Below, piece after piece: positions 1 through 8,439 of a DNA stretch of 64,000 nt. Origin of the DNA: Ardenticatenales bacterium (GTDB lineage: Bacteria; Chloroflexota; Anaerolineae; Promineifilales; Promineifilaceae). Below the pieces are notes generated by a model, which searched no databases, was not told the DNA's origin, and saw nothing but the letters and a program-made list of their open reading frames with translations. Made by a program: the position numbers and the translations under genes. Position 1 is the stretch's first letter. Each line of letters opens with the position of its first letter. The DNA lies in contig JACKBL010000004.1 in the NCBI GenBank assembly GCA_020634515.1, forward strand, positions 565,096 to 629,095. The letters run 5' to 3'.

Positions 1-2
1 CA

Positions 3-1316
3 ACGGAAGCCGGCAGCCGCGCCGCCGCCAGCCATACCGGAGCCATGGTGAGCAATGACACCGTCATTCAAGCCCTCTTTGACAAAGCCGGCGTTATTCG
101 CCTCCACTCCCGGCTGGAATTGATCGACGTAGCCAGCGCGTTGGTGTGCGTCAGGGGCCAACTGGACGGGAACAGAGTTTGCGTCTTCAGTGACGCGGGC
201 GGCCCCGGCGTCATGCTCGCGGATGAATTGAACCGGCACGGCTTCGTCGTGCCCATCCTGCGTGAATCGACCCAGGCGCGCATTGCCGGGGTGCTGCCGA
301 TGGGCGCGGGCGTCAGCAACCCCATTGATTGCCTGCCCACGAGAACGGGAGAGATGATAGCCCAGGTATTTAACATCATTCAGGAAGAAGAAGCAGACAA
401 CATTGATTACATTTTGTTCATCATGGGAGATTCCGGACTGTCCGACATCTGGGAAATCTACAAGGTTGTGGGCGAGGCGATGAACACCCTTTCCATCCCC
501 ATCCTCCCCGCCTTTTGCTCGGTCATTTCCTCCTCTCCCGCGCTGCAAAAGTTCCGCGAGATGGGCAAATGCTATTTTGAGGACGAAGTCTCCATGGGGC
601 GCGCCCTGGCCCGTATCGTCAACCGCCCCCGCGTGACGGATCCCGAGACGGAGCTGGCGAATTACGATGATGCGCGCATCCGGTCCGCTTTAGCGGGTCA
701 GAACGGTCCCCTGTCGCCCCGGCTGACGCGCGAAGTGTTGGCCGCGGCGGGCTTCCCGTTTCCCGACCAGCAGGAGCTAACGGAGAAGGCGGCATTGGCA
801 CATATCGCTTTTCCGTTCCCCTGGGTGATGAAGGTGATGGGACCGCTGCACAAAAGTGACGTGGGCGGCGTGCGGTTGGGCATTCATTCACGGGCCGAAG
901 CGGAGTGGGTCTGGGATGAACTGCTGGCGATTGACGGTGCATATGGCTGCGTGGTGCAGCGGATGATCTCCGGCATCGAGGTCATTATGGGCGCGAAGCG
1001 GGAGGCGGGGTATGGTCATCTGGTGGCGTTTGGCCTCGGAGGAATCTACACGGAAATACTCCAAGACGTGAGCTTTCATCTGGCCCCGCTCTCCCTGGCC
1101 GAAGCCAGGAACATGATTCGCGCCATCAAGGCTTTTCCCCTGCTAAACGGCGTGCGCGGTGAACCGGGCATGGATGTGGAGATGCTGACGACGTGGCTGC
1201 TCAGAATCGGCCGTTTCGTGACGGATTTTCCCCAGGTTCAGGAGATGGACTTAAACCCGGTGAAAGGGTACGGCGGGGATCTTTACGTGGTTGATGCGCG
1301 CATTATTGTGTCGTAG
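3..1316 (+). CDS. Acyl-CoA synthetase (ADP/NDP-forming), 3' part
   Basis: The reading frame is open to the left window edge, so the true start lies upstream. The first visible residues (AASHTGAM around nt 27-47, then NDTVIQALFDKAGVIR) match the end of the CoA-binding and first ligase-CoA region of fused ADP-forming acetyl/acyl-CoA synthetases. A second CoA-ligase-like region follows (FSDAGGPGVMLADEL, then GVSNPIDCLP). The last about 220 residues form an ATP-grasp domain (VMKVMGPLHKSDVGGVRLG, then AFGLGGIYTEILQDVSFHLAPL, then MDLNPV). Family members interconvert acyl-CoA plus ADP and phosphate with acid plus CoA and ATP. The acyl substrate cannot be read from sequence. It converges with the next gene. 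Confidence 0.85.
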   Translation, partial: TEAGSRAAASHTGAMVSNDTVIQALFDKAGVIRLHSRLELIDVASALVCVRGQLDGNRVCVFSDAGGPGVMLADELNRHGFVVPILRESTQARIAGVLPMGAGVSNPIDCLPTRTGEMIAQVFNIIQEEEADNIDYILFIMGDSGLSDIWEIYKVVGEAMNTLSIPILPAFCSVISSSPALQKFREMGKCYFEDEVSMGRALARIVNRPRVTDPETELANYDDARIRSALAGQNGPLSPRLTREVLAAAGFPFPDQQELTEKAALAHIAFPFPWVMKVMGPLHKSDVGGVRLGIHSRAEAEWVWDELLAIDGAYGCVVQRMISGIEVIMGAKREAGYGHLVAFGLGGIYTEILQDVSFHLAPLSLAEARNMIRAIKAFPLLNGVRGEPGMDVEMLTTWLLRIGRFVTDFPQVQEMDLNPVKGYGGDLYVVDARIIVS

Positions 1317-1448
1317 CCGGTCTATCAAAGTAATCAACGGGACACTGGTGTTTTTGACGCGGAGGCTTCCGCCGGCCCACATATGGGGTTTACCCGGCTA
1401 AAGCCTCGACTCCGATCACCCAGTATGGATTTCGCCAGACTCAAGTCA
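1317..1448. repeat. Intergenic dispersed repeat, copy A
   Basis: The gap between two convergent genes holds a sequence from about 1343 to 1440 that resembles one at 17021-17094. Both begin CACTGGyGTTTTTGrCG, continue through a GGCCCACA/AGCCCACA block and end with CCGATCACCC followed by TGGATTTCGCCA. This copy has about 30 extra bases in its middle. It is intergenic in both places, and neither copy encodes anything obvious. Confidence 0.6.
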
Positions 1449-2933
1449 TCAATTATTCCGGTCCCTGCCCCGCCACAGTCGCCATCCCACCCAGGCGACC
1501 AGCGCGGCGGCGAATCCCAGGCTGAGATAGGGGGCGGCGGGGGTGTCCGTGCCGGCACTCAAGGCAACAGATGGCGTCGGTGTGGTCGTCAGCGTCGCCG
1601 CCGTCCCCGTTACCGCCTGCGCGCGCGCATCCAGCGAACGCGCCGCCGTTTCCGCCTGTCGCCCGCTGCCCTCCGTGGGCGTCCCCGTCACTGTCGTGCG
1701 CGTCTCCCGCGCTTCGCTGGCGTACATCAGGTTCCCGTCCGCCACCCCCCCGGCGTCATCCACCAACAGCAGCCAGGCATCCGCCGCCCCCGCGCCAAAA
1801 GCAAACGTATGCCCCGCCAACAGCGTGCCGCCCGCCTGCCCCAGCGCGACGCTGTTTGCCGCGTCCGCCGCCACGCTGCCCCCGTACGCCCGCTGCCACA
1901 CGAGTTGACCATTCGCGTCCAGCCGCGCGGCCCAGGCGTCTCCATTCCCCGCCCCAAACGAATCCGTCGCCCCCACCACCAACAGCCCTTTATCCGGCAA
2001 GCGCAGCAGCCCATGGGTCTCATCCGTGCCTACGTCGCCAAGCGCGAACTGCCACACCACCTCCCCCGCCGTATCCAGTTGCCACACCCACGCATCCCGC
2101 CCCCCCATGCCCAGGGAATCGGTGTAGCCGGCAACCACCACGCCCCCATCCGCCGTCGGCTGTAGCGCGCGCGCCCCATCCGCCAGCGCCCCGCCATACC
2201 GATTCTGCCACAACACGTTCCCCTCCCGGTCCAGCTTCAGCACCCAGGCGTCGCTCAACGCCGCCCCAAAAGACCACGTTTCGCCGGCCACGACGAAGTT
2301 GCCGTCCGTCGTTCCCACCACCGCCGCAAACGTATCCACCGCCGCGCCGCCATAGGCCATTTGCCAGATCACCTCTCCCGCCGCGTCCAGCCGCCACACC
2401 CAGCCATCGTCCCCGCCCGCGCTGCCGGAACTGGTGCTTCCCGCCACCCAGTAGCCGCCATCCAGGGGAGACCAGATGGCGCTGGCCGTTTCGTTACCCG
2501 TGCCGCCATAGGCGTTTTGCCACAAGCTGCGCCCCTGCACATCCAGGCGCGCTACCCAGGCGTCCTGCCCCACCACGTCGAAAGAGCGCGTGGTTCCCAC
2601 GGCCACGAATCCCCCCGCCGCCGCATTGACCACGGCGGCAAACGTGTCGTCTTCCGCGCCGCCATACACCTTTTGCCACACCACCCCGCCGTCGTCATTG
2701 AGCCGCCACACCCAGCCATCCTGCTTGCCCGCGCCAAACGAATCCGTATAGCCCGCCGCCAGGTAGCCCCCCTCTTCCAGTGTCACCACGGAGGCGGCGA
2801 AATCGGAGCCGGGGCTGCCATAGGTCAAGGCCCAGCCTTGCTGCTGTAGCCAGGTAAAGCCCAATGCGCCTGCCAGCAGGCTGAGGAGGAACCAGAGGGA
2901 GCGGGGGGGGATAGTGTGCCGGGTTTGCTTCAT
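1449..2933 (-). CDS. Exported beta-propeller repeat protein with C-terminal membrane anchor
   Basis: I place the start at the ATG at 2933, 494 residues. It begins MKQTRHTIPPRSLWFLLSLL, a typical signal peptide. The open frame extends further upstream, but only through intergenic repeat sequence. The body has about seven units of 45-50 residues with the pattern YGG..D.FAAVV....GG.VVAG.T.SFG.G..DAWV..LD..G.V.WQ, as in delta-60 or propeller-type repeat proteins. A Thr-rich linker follows, then one hydrophobic helix (LGFAAALVAWVGWRLW) and a short basic tail, so the propeller should face outwards on a C-terminal anchor. Enzymatic function is unknown. No catalytic motif was seen. Confidence 0.8.
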   Translation of the reverse strand: MKQTRHTIPPRSLWFLLSLLAGALGFTWLQQQGWALTYGSPGSDFAASVVTLEEGGYLAAGYTDSFGAGKQDGWVWRLNDDGGVVWQKVYGGAEDDTFAAVVNAAAGGFVAVGTTRSFDVVGQDAWVARLDVQGRSLWQNAYGGTGNETASAIWSPLDGGYWVAGSTSSGSAGGDDGWVWRLDAAGEVIWQMAYGGAAVDTFAAVVGTTDGNFVVAGETWSFGAALSDAWVLKLDREGNVLWQNRYGGALADGARALQPTADGGVVVAGYTDSLGMGGRDAWVWQLDTAGEVVWQFALGDVGTDETHGLLRLPDKGLLVVGATDSFGAGNGDAWAARLDANGQLVWQRAYGGSVAADAANSVALGQAGGTLLAGHTFAFGAGAADAWLLLVDDAGGVADGNLMYASEARETRTTVTGTPTEGSGRQAETAARSLDARAQAVTGTAATLTTTPTPSVALSAGTDTPAAPYLSLGFAAALVAWVGWRLWRGRDRNN

Positions 2934-2950
2934 TATATGTGACTCTACTG

Positions 2951-3030
2951 AAAAAAGGCCAAAAACCGGGTTTTTGCACATGAACCACTCTGGTAATTTC
3001 AGCCGAACAATCAAAAAACCCGGTTTTTTC
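2951..3030. repeat. Inverted AAACCCGGTTT-type repeat pair
   Basis: AAAAACCGGGTTTTT (2961-2975) and AAAAAACCCGGTTTTTT (3013-3029) lie 37 bases apart upstream of the propeller gene. Each is itself a palindrome, and the outer CTGAAAAAA / TTTTTTCAG arms can pair too. A second pair of the same family is at 3587-3641. Confidence 0.6.
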
Positions 3031-3050
3031 AGTGAACTCATATGTAACTG

Positions 3051-3200
3051 CTGACGTTCTCGTGGGCTGAGCTTGTCGAAGCCCATGTCGCCTTCGGCAG
3101 GCTCAGGCAACGGACTAAAGGCTCAGGCAACGGACTAAAGGCTCAGGCAACGGACTAAAGGCTCAGGCAACGGGCTAAAGGTTCAGGCAATGGGCCAGAT
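3051..3200. repeat. REP-like hairpin element plus 20-bp tandem array
   Basis: An about 70-bp element carries GCTGAGCTTGTCGAAGC and, after a short loop, CTTCGGCAGGCTCAGGC, arms that can pair into a hairpin. Its right end, the 20-mer starting GCTCAGGCAACGG, is repeated head-to-tail about five times from 3101 to 3200, with drift in the last unit. Related elements are at 29420, 32553 and 36513. The array sits upstream of the propeller gene and next to the end of the VOC gene. Confidence 0.85.
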
Positions 3201-3208
3201 GGTCACCA

Positions 3209-3574
3209 TCATCTATTGCTTTCCAGGGAAAAGGGGTTCCCTTCGGGATCGACGCCGTTGACCACGCGCGTGCCGGGGGCGGCCTCAAACAGGTCGCCCA
3301 GGGAGACGCCTTGAGCCAGCAGCGCCCGGCGTGCTTCCTCAATCTGGGCGACGCGGAACACGATTTTGGGCGCATCCCGCCCCAGGTCGCGCTGCCCGCC
3401 GCCGTGCAAGGCCAGCGTACACGCGCCCGTGCCAAATGTGACCCAGGACTCGGCGCTGTAGTCAACCAACCCGCGCGGATAGGTCACTTCCAGGCCAAGA
3501 AGGTCACGGTAGAAACGCACCTGCGCGTCCATGTCTTGGGCGTATAAGATAATCTCCATCAGTTCCAGAATCAT
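3209..3574 (-). CDS. VOC (glyoxalase/bleomycin-resistance) family protein
   Basis: 121 residues, a single vicinal-oxygen-chelate module. It begins MILELMEIILYAQDMDAQVRFYRDLLGLEV, the usual first beta-alpha unit with the FYRDLLG motif. It ends VNGVDPEGNPFSLES, the usual D.EGN.F.L strand. Such proteins bind a metal between paired modules and act as lyases, dioxygenases, epimerases or drug-binding proteins. The substrate cannot be assigned. An AAGGAGAG ribosome-binding site lies directly before the ATG. Confidence 0.85.
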   Translation of the reverse strand: MILELMEIILYAQDMDAQVRFYRDLLGLEVTYPRGLVDYSAESWVTFGTGACTLALHGGGQRDLGRDAPKIVFRVAQIEEARRALLAQGVSLGDLFEAAPGTRVVNGVDPEGNPFSLESNR

Positions 3575-3586
3575 CTCTCCTTGCCA

Positions 3587-3641
3587 GAAACCGGGTTTTT
3601 CCTTCGAGAACCAGGTTTCTTGGGCTAAAAACCCGGTTTCT
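3587..3641. repeat. Inverted AGAAACCGGGTTT / AAACCCGGTTTCT pair
   Basis: AGAAACCGGGTTTTT (3587-3601) and AAAAACCCGGTTTCT (3627-3641) flank a related half site, AACCAGGTTTCTT. The pair fills the gap between the SRAP gene stop and the VOC gene start. It could act as a hairpin terminator for the SRAP gene (minus strand), but its recurrence at 2961 suggests a dispersed repeat family. Confidence 0.6.
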
Positions 3642-4307
3642 TTACACGATTTGTATGCAGTCGGGCGAGTCGTTGAAGGGGCTGTTGACGAGGGTGCTGA
3701 CGGGGTAGGCGCTCATGTTTGCGGCGGGGTAGGGTTGCAACAGGGGCTGCACCATGTCGGGGCGCTGGCTGTGGGGGTCGAGCCAGGCGGTGTATTGCTC
3801 CGGGGGGATGATGAGGGGCATTCGGTTGTGGATGGGGCGCAGTAGTTCGTTGGGTTCGGTGGTGAGGATGGCGCAGGATTCGACTTCGGAGCCGTCAGAA
3901 GCGATCCAGCGTTCCCAAATGCCGGCAATTCCCCACACACCCCCATCCCGTGCCATAATGTACATCGGCTGCTTCTTCCCGTTCAACTTCCGCCACTCGT
4001 AGAAACCTGATGCCGGCACCAGGCAGCGTCGGTACCTGAATGCGGCGCGGAAGGAAGGTTTTTCCGCGACCGTTTCCGCACGGGCGTTGATCATGCGCGC
4101 TCCCATGCCAGGGTCTTTCGCCCAGGAAGGAATCAGGCCCCAATGGAGATACGTGAGTTCCCGTTGTCCATTGGCCGCGACGCGGACCACGGCGACGGGC
4201 TGCGTGGGCGCGATGTTGTAGCGGGGCGCTAATGGCGGCATTTCCGCCAACGCAAACTGAGCCGCCACATCTTCCGTGGCCGCGGCCAGGGTAAATCGTC
4301 CACACAT
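3642..4307 (-). CDS. yedK: SRAP family abasic-site DNA-protein crosslinking protein (YedK/HMCES type)
   Basis: 221 residues starting MCGRFTLA; the conserved Cys2 forms the thiazolidine link to abasic sites after Met removal. Other family hallmarks are WGLIPSWAKD, NARAETVAEKPSFR (active-site Asn and Glu region), RRCLVPASGFYEW and the late HNRMPLII with the conserved His. SRAP proteins shield abasic sites in single-stranded DNA. A strong AGGAGG lies 7 bases before the ATG. Length is normal for bacteria. It stands alone on its strand, with repeats on the 3' side. Confidence 0.92.
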   Translation of the reverse strand: MCGRFTLAAATEDVAAQFALAEMPPLAPRYNIAPTQPVAVVRVAANGQRELTYLHWGLIPSWAKDPGMGARMINARAETVAEKPSFRAAFRYRRCLVPASGFYEWRKLNGKKQPMYIMARDGGVWGIAGIWERWIASDGSEVESCAILTTEPNELLRPIHNRMPLIIPPEQYTAWLDPHSQRPDMVQPLLQPYPAANMSAYPVSTLVNSPFNDSPDCIQIV

Positions 4308-4461
4308 ATTAGCCTCCTATCGCGCGGGCACGCGAACAGATGCCTGCCAGGGTGATTGGGGAGAATGTGGGCGGCAGAGGAGAACCCAATGCCGGCACAA
4401 GACCATATGTTCTTATTCTACCTGACCACAAAGCGGCTGACGAATTTCCCCCACCTCGCCA

Positions 4462-4704
4462 TCACTCCCCACTGCCCGCCCCCGCGTACATCGTGCCCCA
4501 GGACATCGCGGATGGGCGGCTCCGCTCCTGGCAGCGCAGATTTCGATTACTTGCATGACGCCAGAAATATGTTTGCTCCCCCGTGACCATCAGGCGGCGG
4601 CTGCGTAAGATCAATTCCCCACCGCAGGTCGGGCAATACGCCGTGTCAGGCGCATCCACATCCGCTAAAATAGATTCACCATTTGCTAAACACGCAGTCT
4701 TCAT
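4462..4704 (-). CDS. Small zinc-ribbon-like protein (CoiA N-terminal type)
   Basis: About 80 residues from ATG 4704 (an in-frame GTG at 4719 is the alternative). It contains YCPTCGGELILRSR, then YFWRHASNRNLRC. This resembles the CPxCG..L.LR...HF.H arrangement at the front of CoiA-like nuclease-associated proteins. No nuclease part follows. The C-terminus (SWGTMYAGAGSGE) is low-information. Function is unknown. It may be a solitary zinc-finger protein or the remnant of a longer gene. Confidence 0.5.
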   Translation of the reverse strand: MKTACLANGESILADVDAPDTAYCPTCGGELILRSRRLMVTGEQTYFWRHASNRNLRCQERSRPSAMSWGTMYAGAGSGE

Positions 4705-4846
4705 CGTATCCGACCTCACTCACCAAAACTGATACCCAAAACGACTACTTGACGATAGCAGCGGCGGCTTAAGACAGCAATTAAGCACAACACAGCCGAA
4801 CTGTTATCCCGGTGATGGCTTGGGGCGGATGCAGTCGAAAATACCT

Positions 4847-5683
4847 ATGCTCAAAATCACTGTCATTACCCTGGCCATCAACATTCCCGGGCCTGTTGCC
4901 GTCGCCCGTTTGCGCCAACTGGGGGCCAACGTGACCAAAATCGAACCGCCCACGGGCGATCCTCTGGCGCTCGCCGCCCCCGCCTGGTATGACCACCTGC
5001 ATCAAGGTGTGCGCGTCATCGCCCTGGACCTGAAGCGGGAAGCGGACCGGGCGCAATTGGAGCCGTTGCTGGCGTCCGCCGACCTGTTGCTAACCTCCAT
5101 GCGCCCGCGCGCGCTGGCGCGCCTGCGTCTGGATGCCGCGTCCGTGGCCGCGCGTCACCCCCATCTCTGCCAGTTGTCCATTGTCGGCTACCCCGGTCCC
5201 CAGGCCAATGAGGCCGGCCATGATCTCACGTACCAGGCCAGCCTCGGCCTCGTGCAGCCGCCGCGGCTGCCACGCACGCTATTGGCGGATCTGGCGGGCG
5301 CGGAGCGGGCAGTGAGCGAGGCGCTGGCGCTGCTGTTGGCGCGGGCGCAGGGCCAGGGGGCGGCAGCCACGGAGCTGGCGCTTTCCGCGGCTGCCACGCC
5401 TTTTGCCGACCCGTGGCGGTATGGTTTGACGCGCCCGGAAGGGGTGCTGGGGGGCGGCATTCCGGGCTACAACTTGTATGAGACGCGGGACGGATGGGTG
5501 GCGCTGGCGGCGTTGGAGCCGCATTTTTGGCGGCGGTTTTTGGACGCGATGGGGAGTGGGGGCGAGAATGCCGGCATTTCCCCCGCCCCCGACCTCGCCC
5601 ACTTTTTCCGCCAACGCCCGACCGCCGAGTGGCTCGCCTGGGCCAGGGCGCACGACATCCCCCTGGCGGCTGTTGCCGAATAG
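4847..5683 (+). CDS. Class III CoA-transferase (CaiB/BaiF/racemase family), short form
   Basis: I use the ATG at 4847 (MLKITVITLAINIPGPVAV); TTG 4820 and ATG 4829 are in-frame alternatives. Family features: the N-terminal binding fold with PGPVAVARLRQLGANVTKIEPPTGDP, AGHDLTYQA (the His/Asp loop used by racemase members) and LADLAGAERAV, whose Asp matches the catalytic Asp of formyl-CoA-type transferases. About 279 residues is well short of the usual 350-420, so part of the C-terminal lobe is missing or reduced. It could be an alpha-methylacyl-CoA racemase-like enzyme or a CoA-transferase. TGCCGGCA at 5569 lies in its 3' end, with a sharp composition switch. Confidence 0.78.
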   Translation: MLKITVITLAINIPGPVAVARLRQLGANVTKIEPPTGDPLALAAPAWYDHLHQGVRVIALDLKREADRAQLEPLLASADLLLTSMRPRALARLRLDAASVAARHPHLCQLSIVGYPGPQANEAGHDLTYQASLGLVQPPRLPRTLLADLAGAERAVSEALALLLARAQGQGAAATELALSAAATPFADPWRYGLTRPEGVLGGGIPGYNLYETRDGWVALAALEPHFWRRFLDAMGSGGENAGISPAPDLAHFFRQRPTAEWLAWARAHDIPLAAVAE

Positions 5684-5871
5684 GGCGGATAGACGCGGAT
5701 GAGGTCAGCGTGTCTTTTCTGTCGTTGATGGGTGATGTGGGGGATTTGTTTTTGGTGTTACTGACTACGCGAAAAGCCACCATGCCGGCATTGTCCTTCA
5801 ACGCCGGGCTGTTTGTTCGTTGTGTTTCTTGTCTTTGGCTACACGAAATGTTACGCGCCGACCGAACCCGA

Positions 5872-8322
5872 CTAACGCCGCGCAAAAACGGGCAGGTAAA
5901 GCTGGTGACTGCCCTGCGTGGCTTCCGTCATAATTAGCGTCACGGCAAAGATGGCCGGGTCCGTCGCCGAAGTCGCGCGCAAGATAACGGTATCCGCCGC
6001 GCCCATCTCCGCCAGCGGCGACAGCACCACGGTCACCACCAGCGCGCGGCTTTCGCCCACGGCCATGTCCGCCAGAATCGCCATCTCGCCCGCATACGGG
6101 GGCGCGAACTGCGTGAACCAGCCGTAGGTGGCTAACGTCATGGTGTAACTATCCGAAATGTTGCCGGCATTTGTCACCGTAATAACGTAGCTCACCATCC
6201 CGCCGGGAACCGTGCCCCCACTCAGGGAAGCAGGCAGCCAGATCGCCGGCGCGGTCGCCGCCTGGGACGTCAACGCCGTCGTCGTAAACAGGGTATTGAA
6301 TCCCAGCGACGCCACTTCCAGCAGCGCCGTATCCGTCACACCCGCCGCCGTCCCCAGAGGGACGCTGACGACCACCTGGAAGAATAAGACGCCGCCCGGA
6401 GCCAGCGGCTCCGTTTCCGTCATCGGCGGGCTGAACTGCGTCGGCCAGGTGTTGCCGGACAGGAACAGCGCGTATGTGTCCGTGATGTTTCCGTCGTTTT
6501 CCAGCCCCACGGTGTAGGTGACGGCCCCGCCCGGACGCCCCGCGCCTCCACCAACGGCTACAATGTCAAACGAGGGATCCGCCGCGGCCACGGTGGTCAC
6601 GGTTGTCGTCGGGCCAAAGGCGGGGTCCACGGGGGTGGATAGCGCCAGCACGGCGGTATCTTGTGTCCCGGCTACGGCTTCCCGGGGCACGCTGACGACG
6701 ACAGTCAGTGAGAGGCTTTGCCCGGTGGTCAGGGGGCCTGTGTGGTCGAGTGCCGGCATTAACCCCACCTCCCACGCCGCCCCCGTCAACGAAACATTAT
6801 AATCGTAAATCGAAGTACTCGTGTTCGTCAGCCAGACGGTATAAGTGACCACGTCCTTGGGCGTGCCCAGGCCCGTCTGTGCCGGCGAGAGCAGCGCCGC
6901 GGGCGCGGCCAACGCCACGCTGCGTAGGGTGGTGGCGATCTCCGCGCCATCATTCTGCCACGACGACACCAGCAGCACGGCCTCATCCGCCACGCCCACG
7001 GGCGTATTTGCCGGCACGGTCACCGTCACCAATACGGTCTGCGCCGCGCCCGCCACCAGCGGCAGCGTCTGCGTCATCGGCGGCGCAAATGCCGTCGGCC
7101 AGCTAAACCCGCTCAAACTCAGCGCATACTGGTCGGCTACCCCGCCGGTGTTCGTCACGGCCACGCTGTAGGTGATCACGGAGCCGGGTAGCCCACCCCC
7201 CGTTTGCGCCGGACTGACGTTGACGCCGGGTCCACTGTTGCGTGTGCTGATGGTGGCGGTGGCGATGATGCCGGCATCCAACCGCGACGCCGCCCACACA
7301 AAAGCCACATCCGTGCCAATCACCGGATTCGGCGGCAACGTCACCATCACCCCCACGTCCGCGCTTTCGCACGGCGCCAGCGCCGCCGTCTCCGTCAATG
7401 GATTCGTGAACGTGGCATCCCAGAGCGTCGTCGGCCACGACGCGCCCCCTGCCTGCAAACCGAAGCTGTCCGCCTCGGTCCCCGTATTCGTCACCGTCAG
7501 CGTATACGTGACCGCCTGCCCCGGTTCCCCCACGCCCTCTGCCTCCGGCGTGATGGACACACCCGCCACTGCCGGCATCTCGCCCACGCCATACCAGACC
7601 GCCAGACCATCATGCAGCGCGTTTTCCGCCGGCACCCCGGTATCCACATACAAAATGCCCGCGCTCCCGGTCTGATCCTCAATCCCCGCCACCGCGAAAA
7701 GCGCGCTGGACATCGCCAGATACTGCACGCGCACATCCCCCGTATCCAGGTCCAGGATCACCTCAAACGTATCCGCGGCCCCTAACAGATTCTCATACTT
7801 GTAATACTCAATCACAAACCAGTTCCGCCCCTGGCTGGTCTCGTGCAGCGTGTACACAGCCGCGTCCGGGTCATCAAACGTGTGCAAATAGATGTTCCCC
7901 CAGGCGGCGTAAATCGCCCCGTTCGGGTCCAGTGGCGTCGCGTTGGGAATGGGCGGGATGCCGCTGGGCGCATCGTCGTCGTACAGGTTGTCGTCCCCAA
8001 ACAGCACGGTGGCAAAGTCGTTGAACCAGACATGATCATACGCCTCGCCATAAAAGGTGAAGCTCTGGCTCAGCGGCAGCGTCACGGACACATAATCGGG
8101 CAAATCCAGATCGCCCGCGTCCAGGTCCCAGCGCGTTCCTCCCGTGGCATCCACCCACTGAAACGTCACGCCGCTGCCGCACGTATCGCTGTCCGCCACG
8201 CTGTAATCCGTGCGCGGCGCGGCAACCGCCACCGGCGGCGCGCCTGCCAACCCGCGCCACACCCCGCCCACCAGCGCGGCTCCTAACAACAGCGGCAGCA
8301 AAACAAGCAATCGACGTTTCAT
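5872..8322 (-). CDS. Secreted protein with NEW3/CARDB-like Ig repeats
   Basis: Start chosen at ATG 8322 (MKRRLLVLLPLLLGAALVGG), a clear signal peptide; the frame runs six codons further. About 816 residues. The first about 230 residues form a beta-rich domain (YDHVWFNDFATVLFGDD, then NWFVIEYYKYENLLGAADT) seen in exported Chloroflexota-type proteins. About six repeats of 90-100 residues follow, each with G.PG..VTYTV.VTNTG...D.Y.L.L.G..W.T.F.PP.T and then LVVTVVVPL....G..D.A.L. These are Ig-like spacer domains. The tail HQLYLPVFARR is a C-terminal pattern I associate with secreted proteins of this phylum. No catalytic domain is visible. A surface or adhesive role is inference. Confidence 0.8.
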   Translation of the reverse strand: MKRRLLVLLPLLLGAALVGGVWRGLAGAPPVAVAAPRTDYSVADSDTCGSGVTFQWVDATGGTRWDLDAGDLDLPDYVSVTLPLSQSFTFYGEAYDHVWFNDFATVLFGDDNLYDDDAPSGIPPIPNATPLDPNGAIYAAWGNIYLHTFDDPDAAVYTLHETSQGRNWFVIEYYKYENLLGAADTFEVILDLDTGDVRVQYLAMSSALFAVAGIEDQTGSAGILYVDTGVPAENALHDGLAVWYGVGEMPAVAGVSITPEAEGVGEPGQAVTYTLTVTNTGTEADSFGLQAGGASWPTTLWDATFTNPLTETAALAPCESADVGVMVTLPPNPVIGTDVAFVWAASRLDAGIIATATISTRNSGPGVNVSPAQTGGGLPGSVITYSVAVTNTGGVADQYALSLSGFSWPTAFAPPMTQTLPLVAGAAQTVLVTVTVPANTPVGVADEAVLLVSSWQNDGAEIATTLRSVALAAPAALLSPAQTGLGTPKDVVTYTVWLTNTSTSIYDYNVSLTGAAWEVGLMPALDHTGPLTTGQSLSLTVVVSVPREAVAGTQDTAVLALSTPVDPAFGPTTTVTTVAAADPSFDIVAVGGGAGRPGGAVTYTVGLENDGNITDTYALFLSGNTWPTQFSPPMTETEPLAPGGVLFFQVVVSVPLGTAAGVTDTALLEVASLGFNTLFTTTALTSQAATAPAIWLPASLSGGTVPGGMVSYVITVTNAGNISDSYTMTLATYGWFTQFAPPYAGEMAILADMAVGESRALVVTVVLSPLAEMGAADTVILRATSATDPAIFAVTLIMTEATQGSHQLYLPVFARR

Positions 8323-8439
8323 AGCAATCTCCTGGCACAAAACATGAGGACGGCATGTAGACTTTCGGTGTATTCATCTCCCCTTCGGGGCGATCCCCAT
8401 TATGCCTCACATTGTCGGATCAGGCTTTCCGCGTCACCC

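Noticed and set aside
619..942. Opposite-strand and shadow frames inside the acyl-CoA synthetase gene
   Set aside because: Composition is that of an antisense frame in a G+C-rich gene; no ribosome-binding site or family resemblance.
1571..2629. Long plus-strand frame (352 codons) antisense to the propeller gene
   Set aside because: Pro/Arg/Ser-rich translation typical of antisense G+C-rich DNA; the minus-strand repeat protein with a signal peptide explains the region.
3101..3200. Five 20-bp direct repeats considered as a CRISPR array
   Set aside because: The units are contiguous with no spacers, so this is a tandem repeat.
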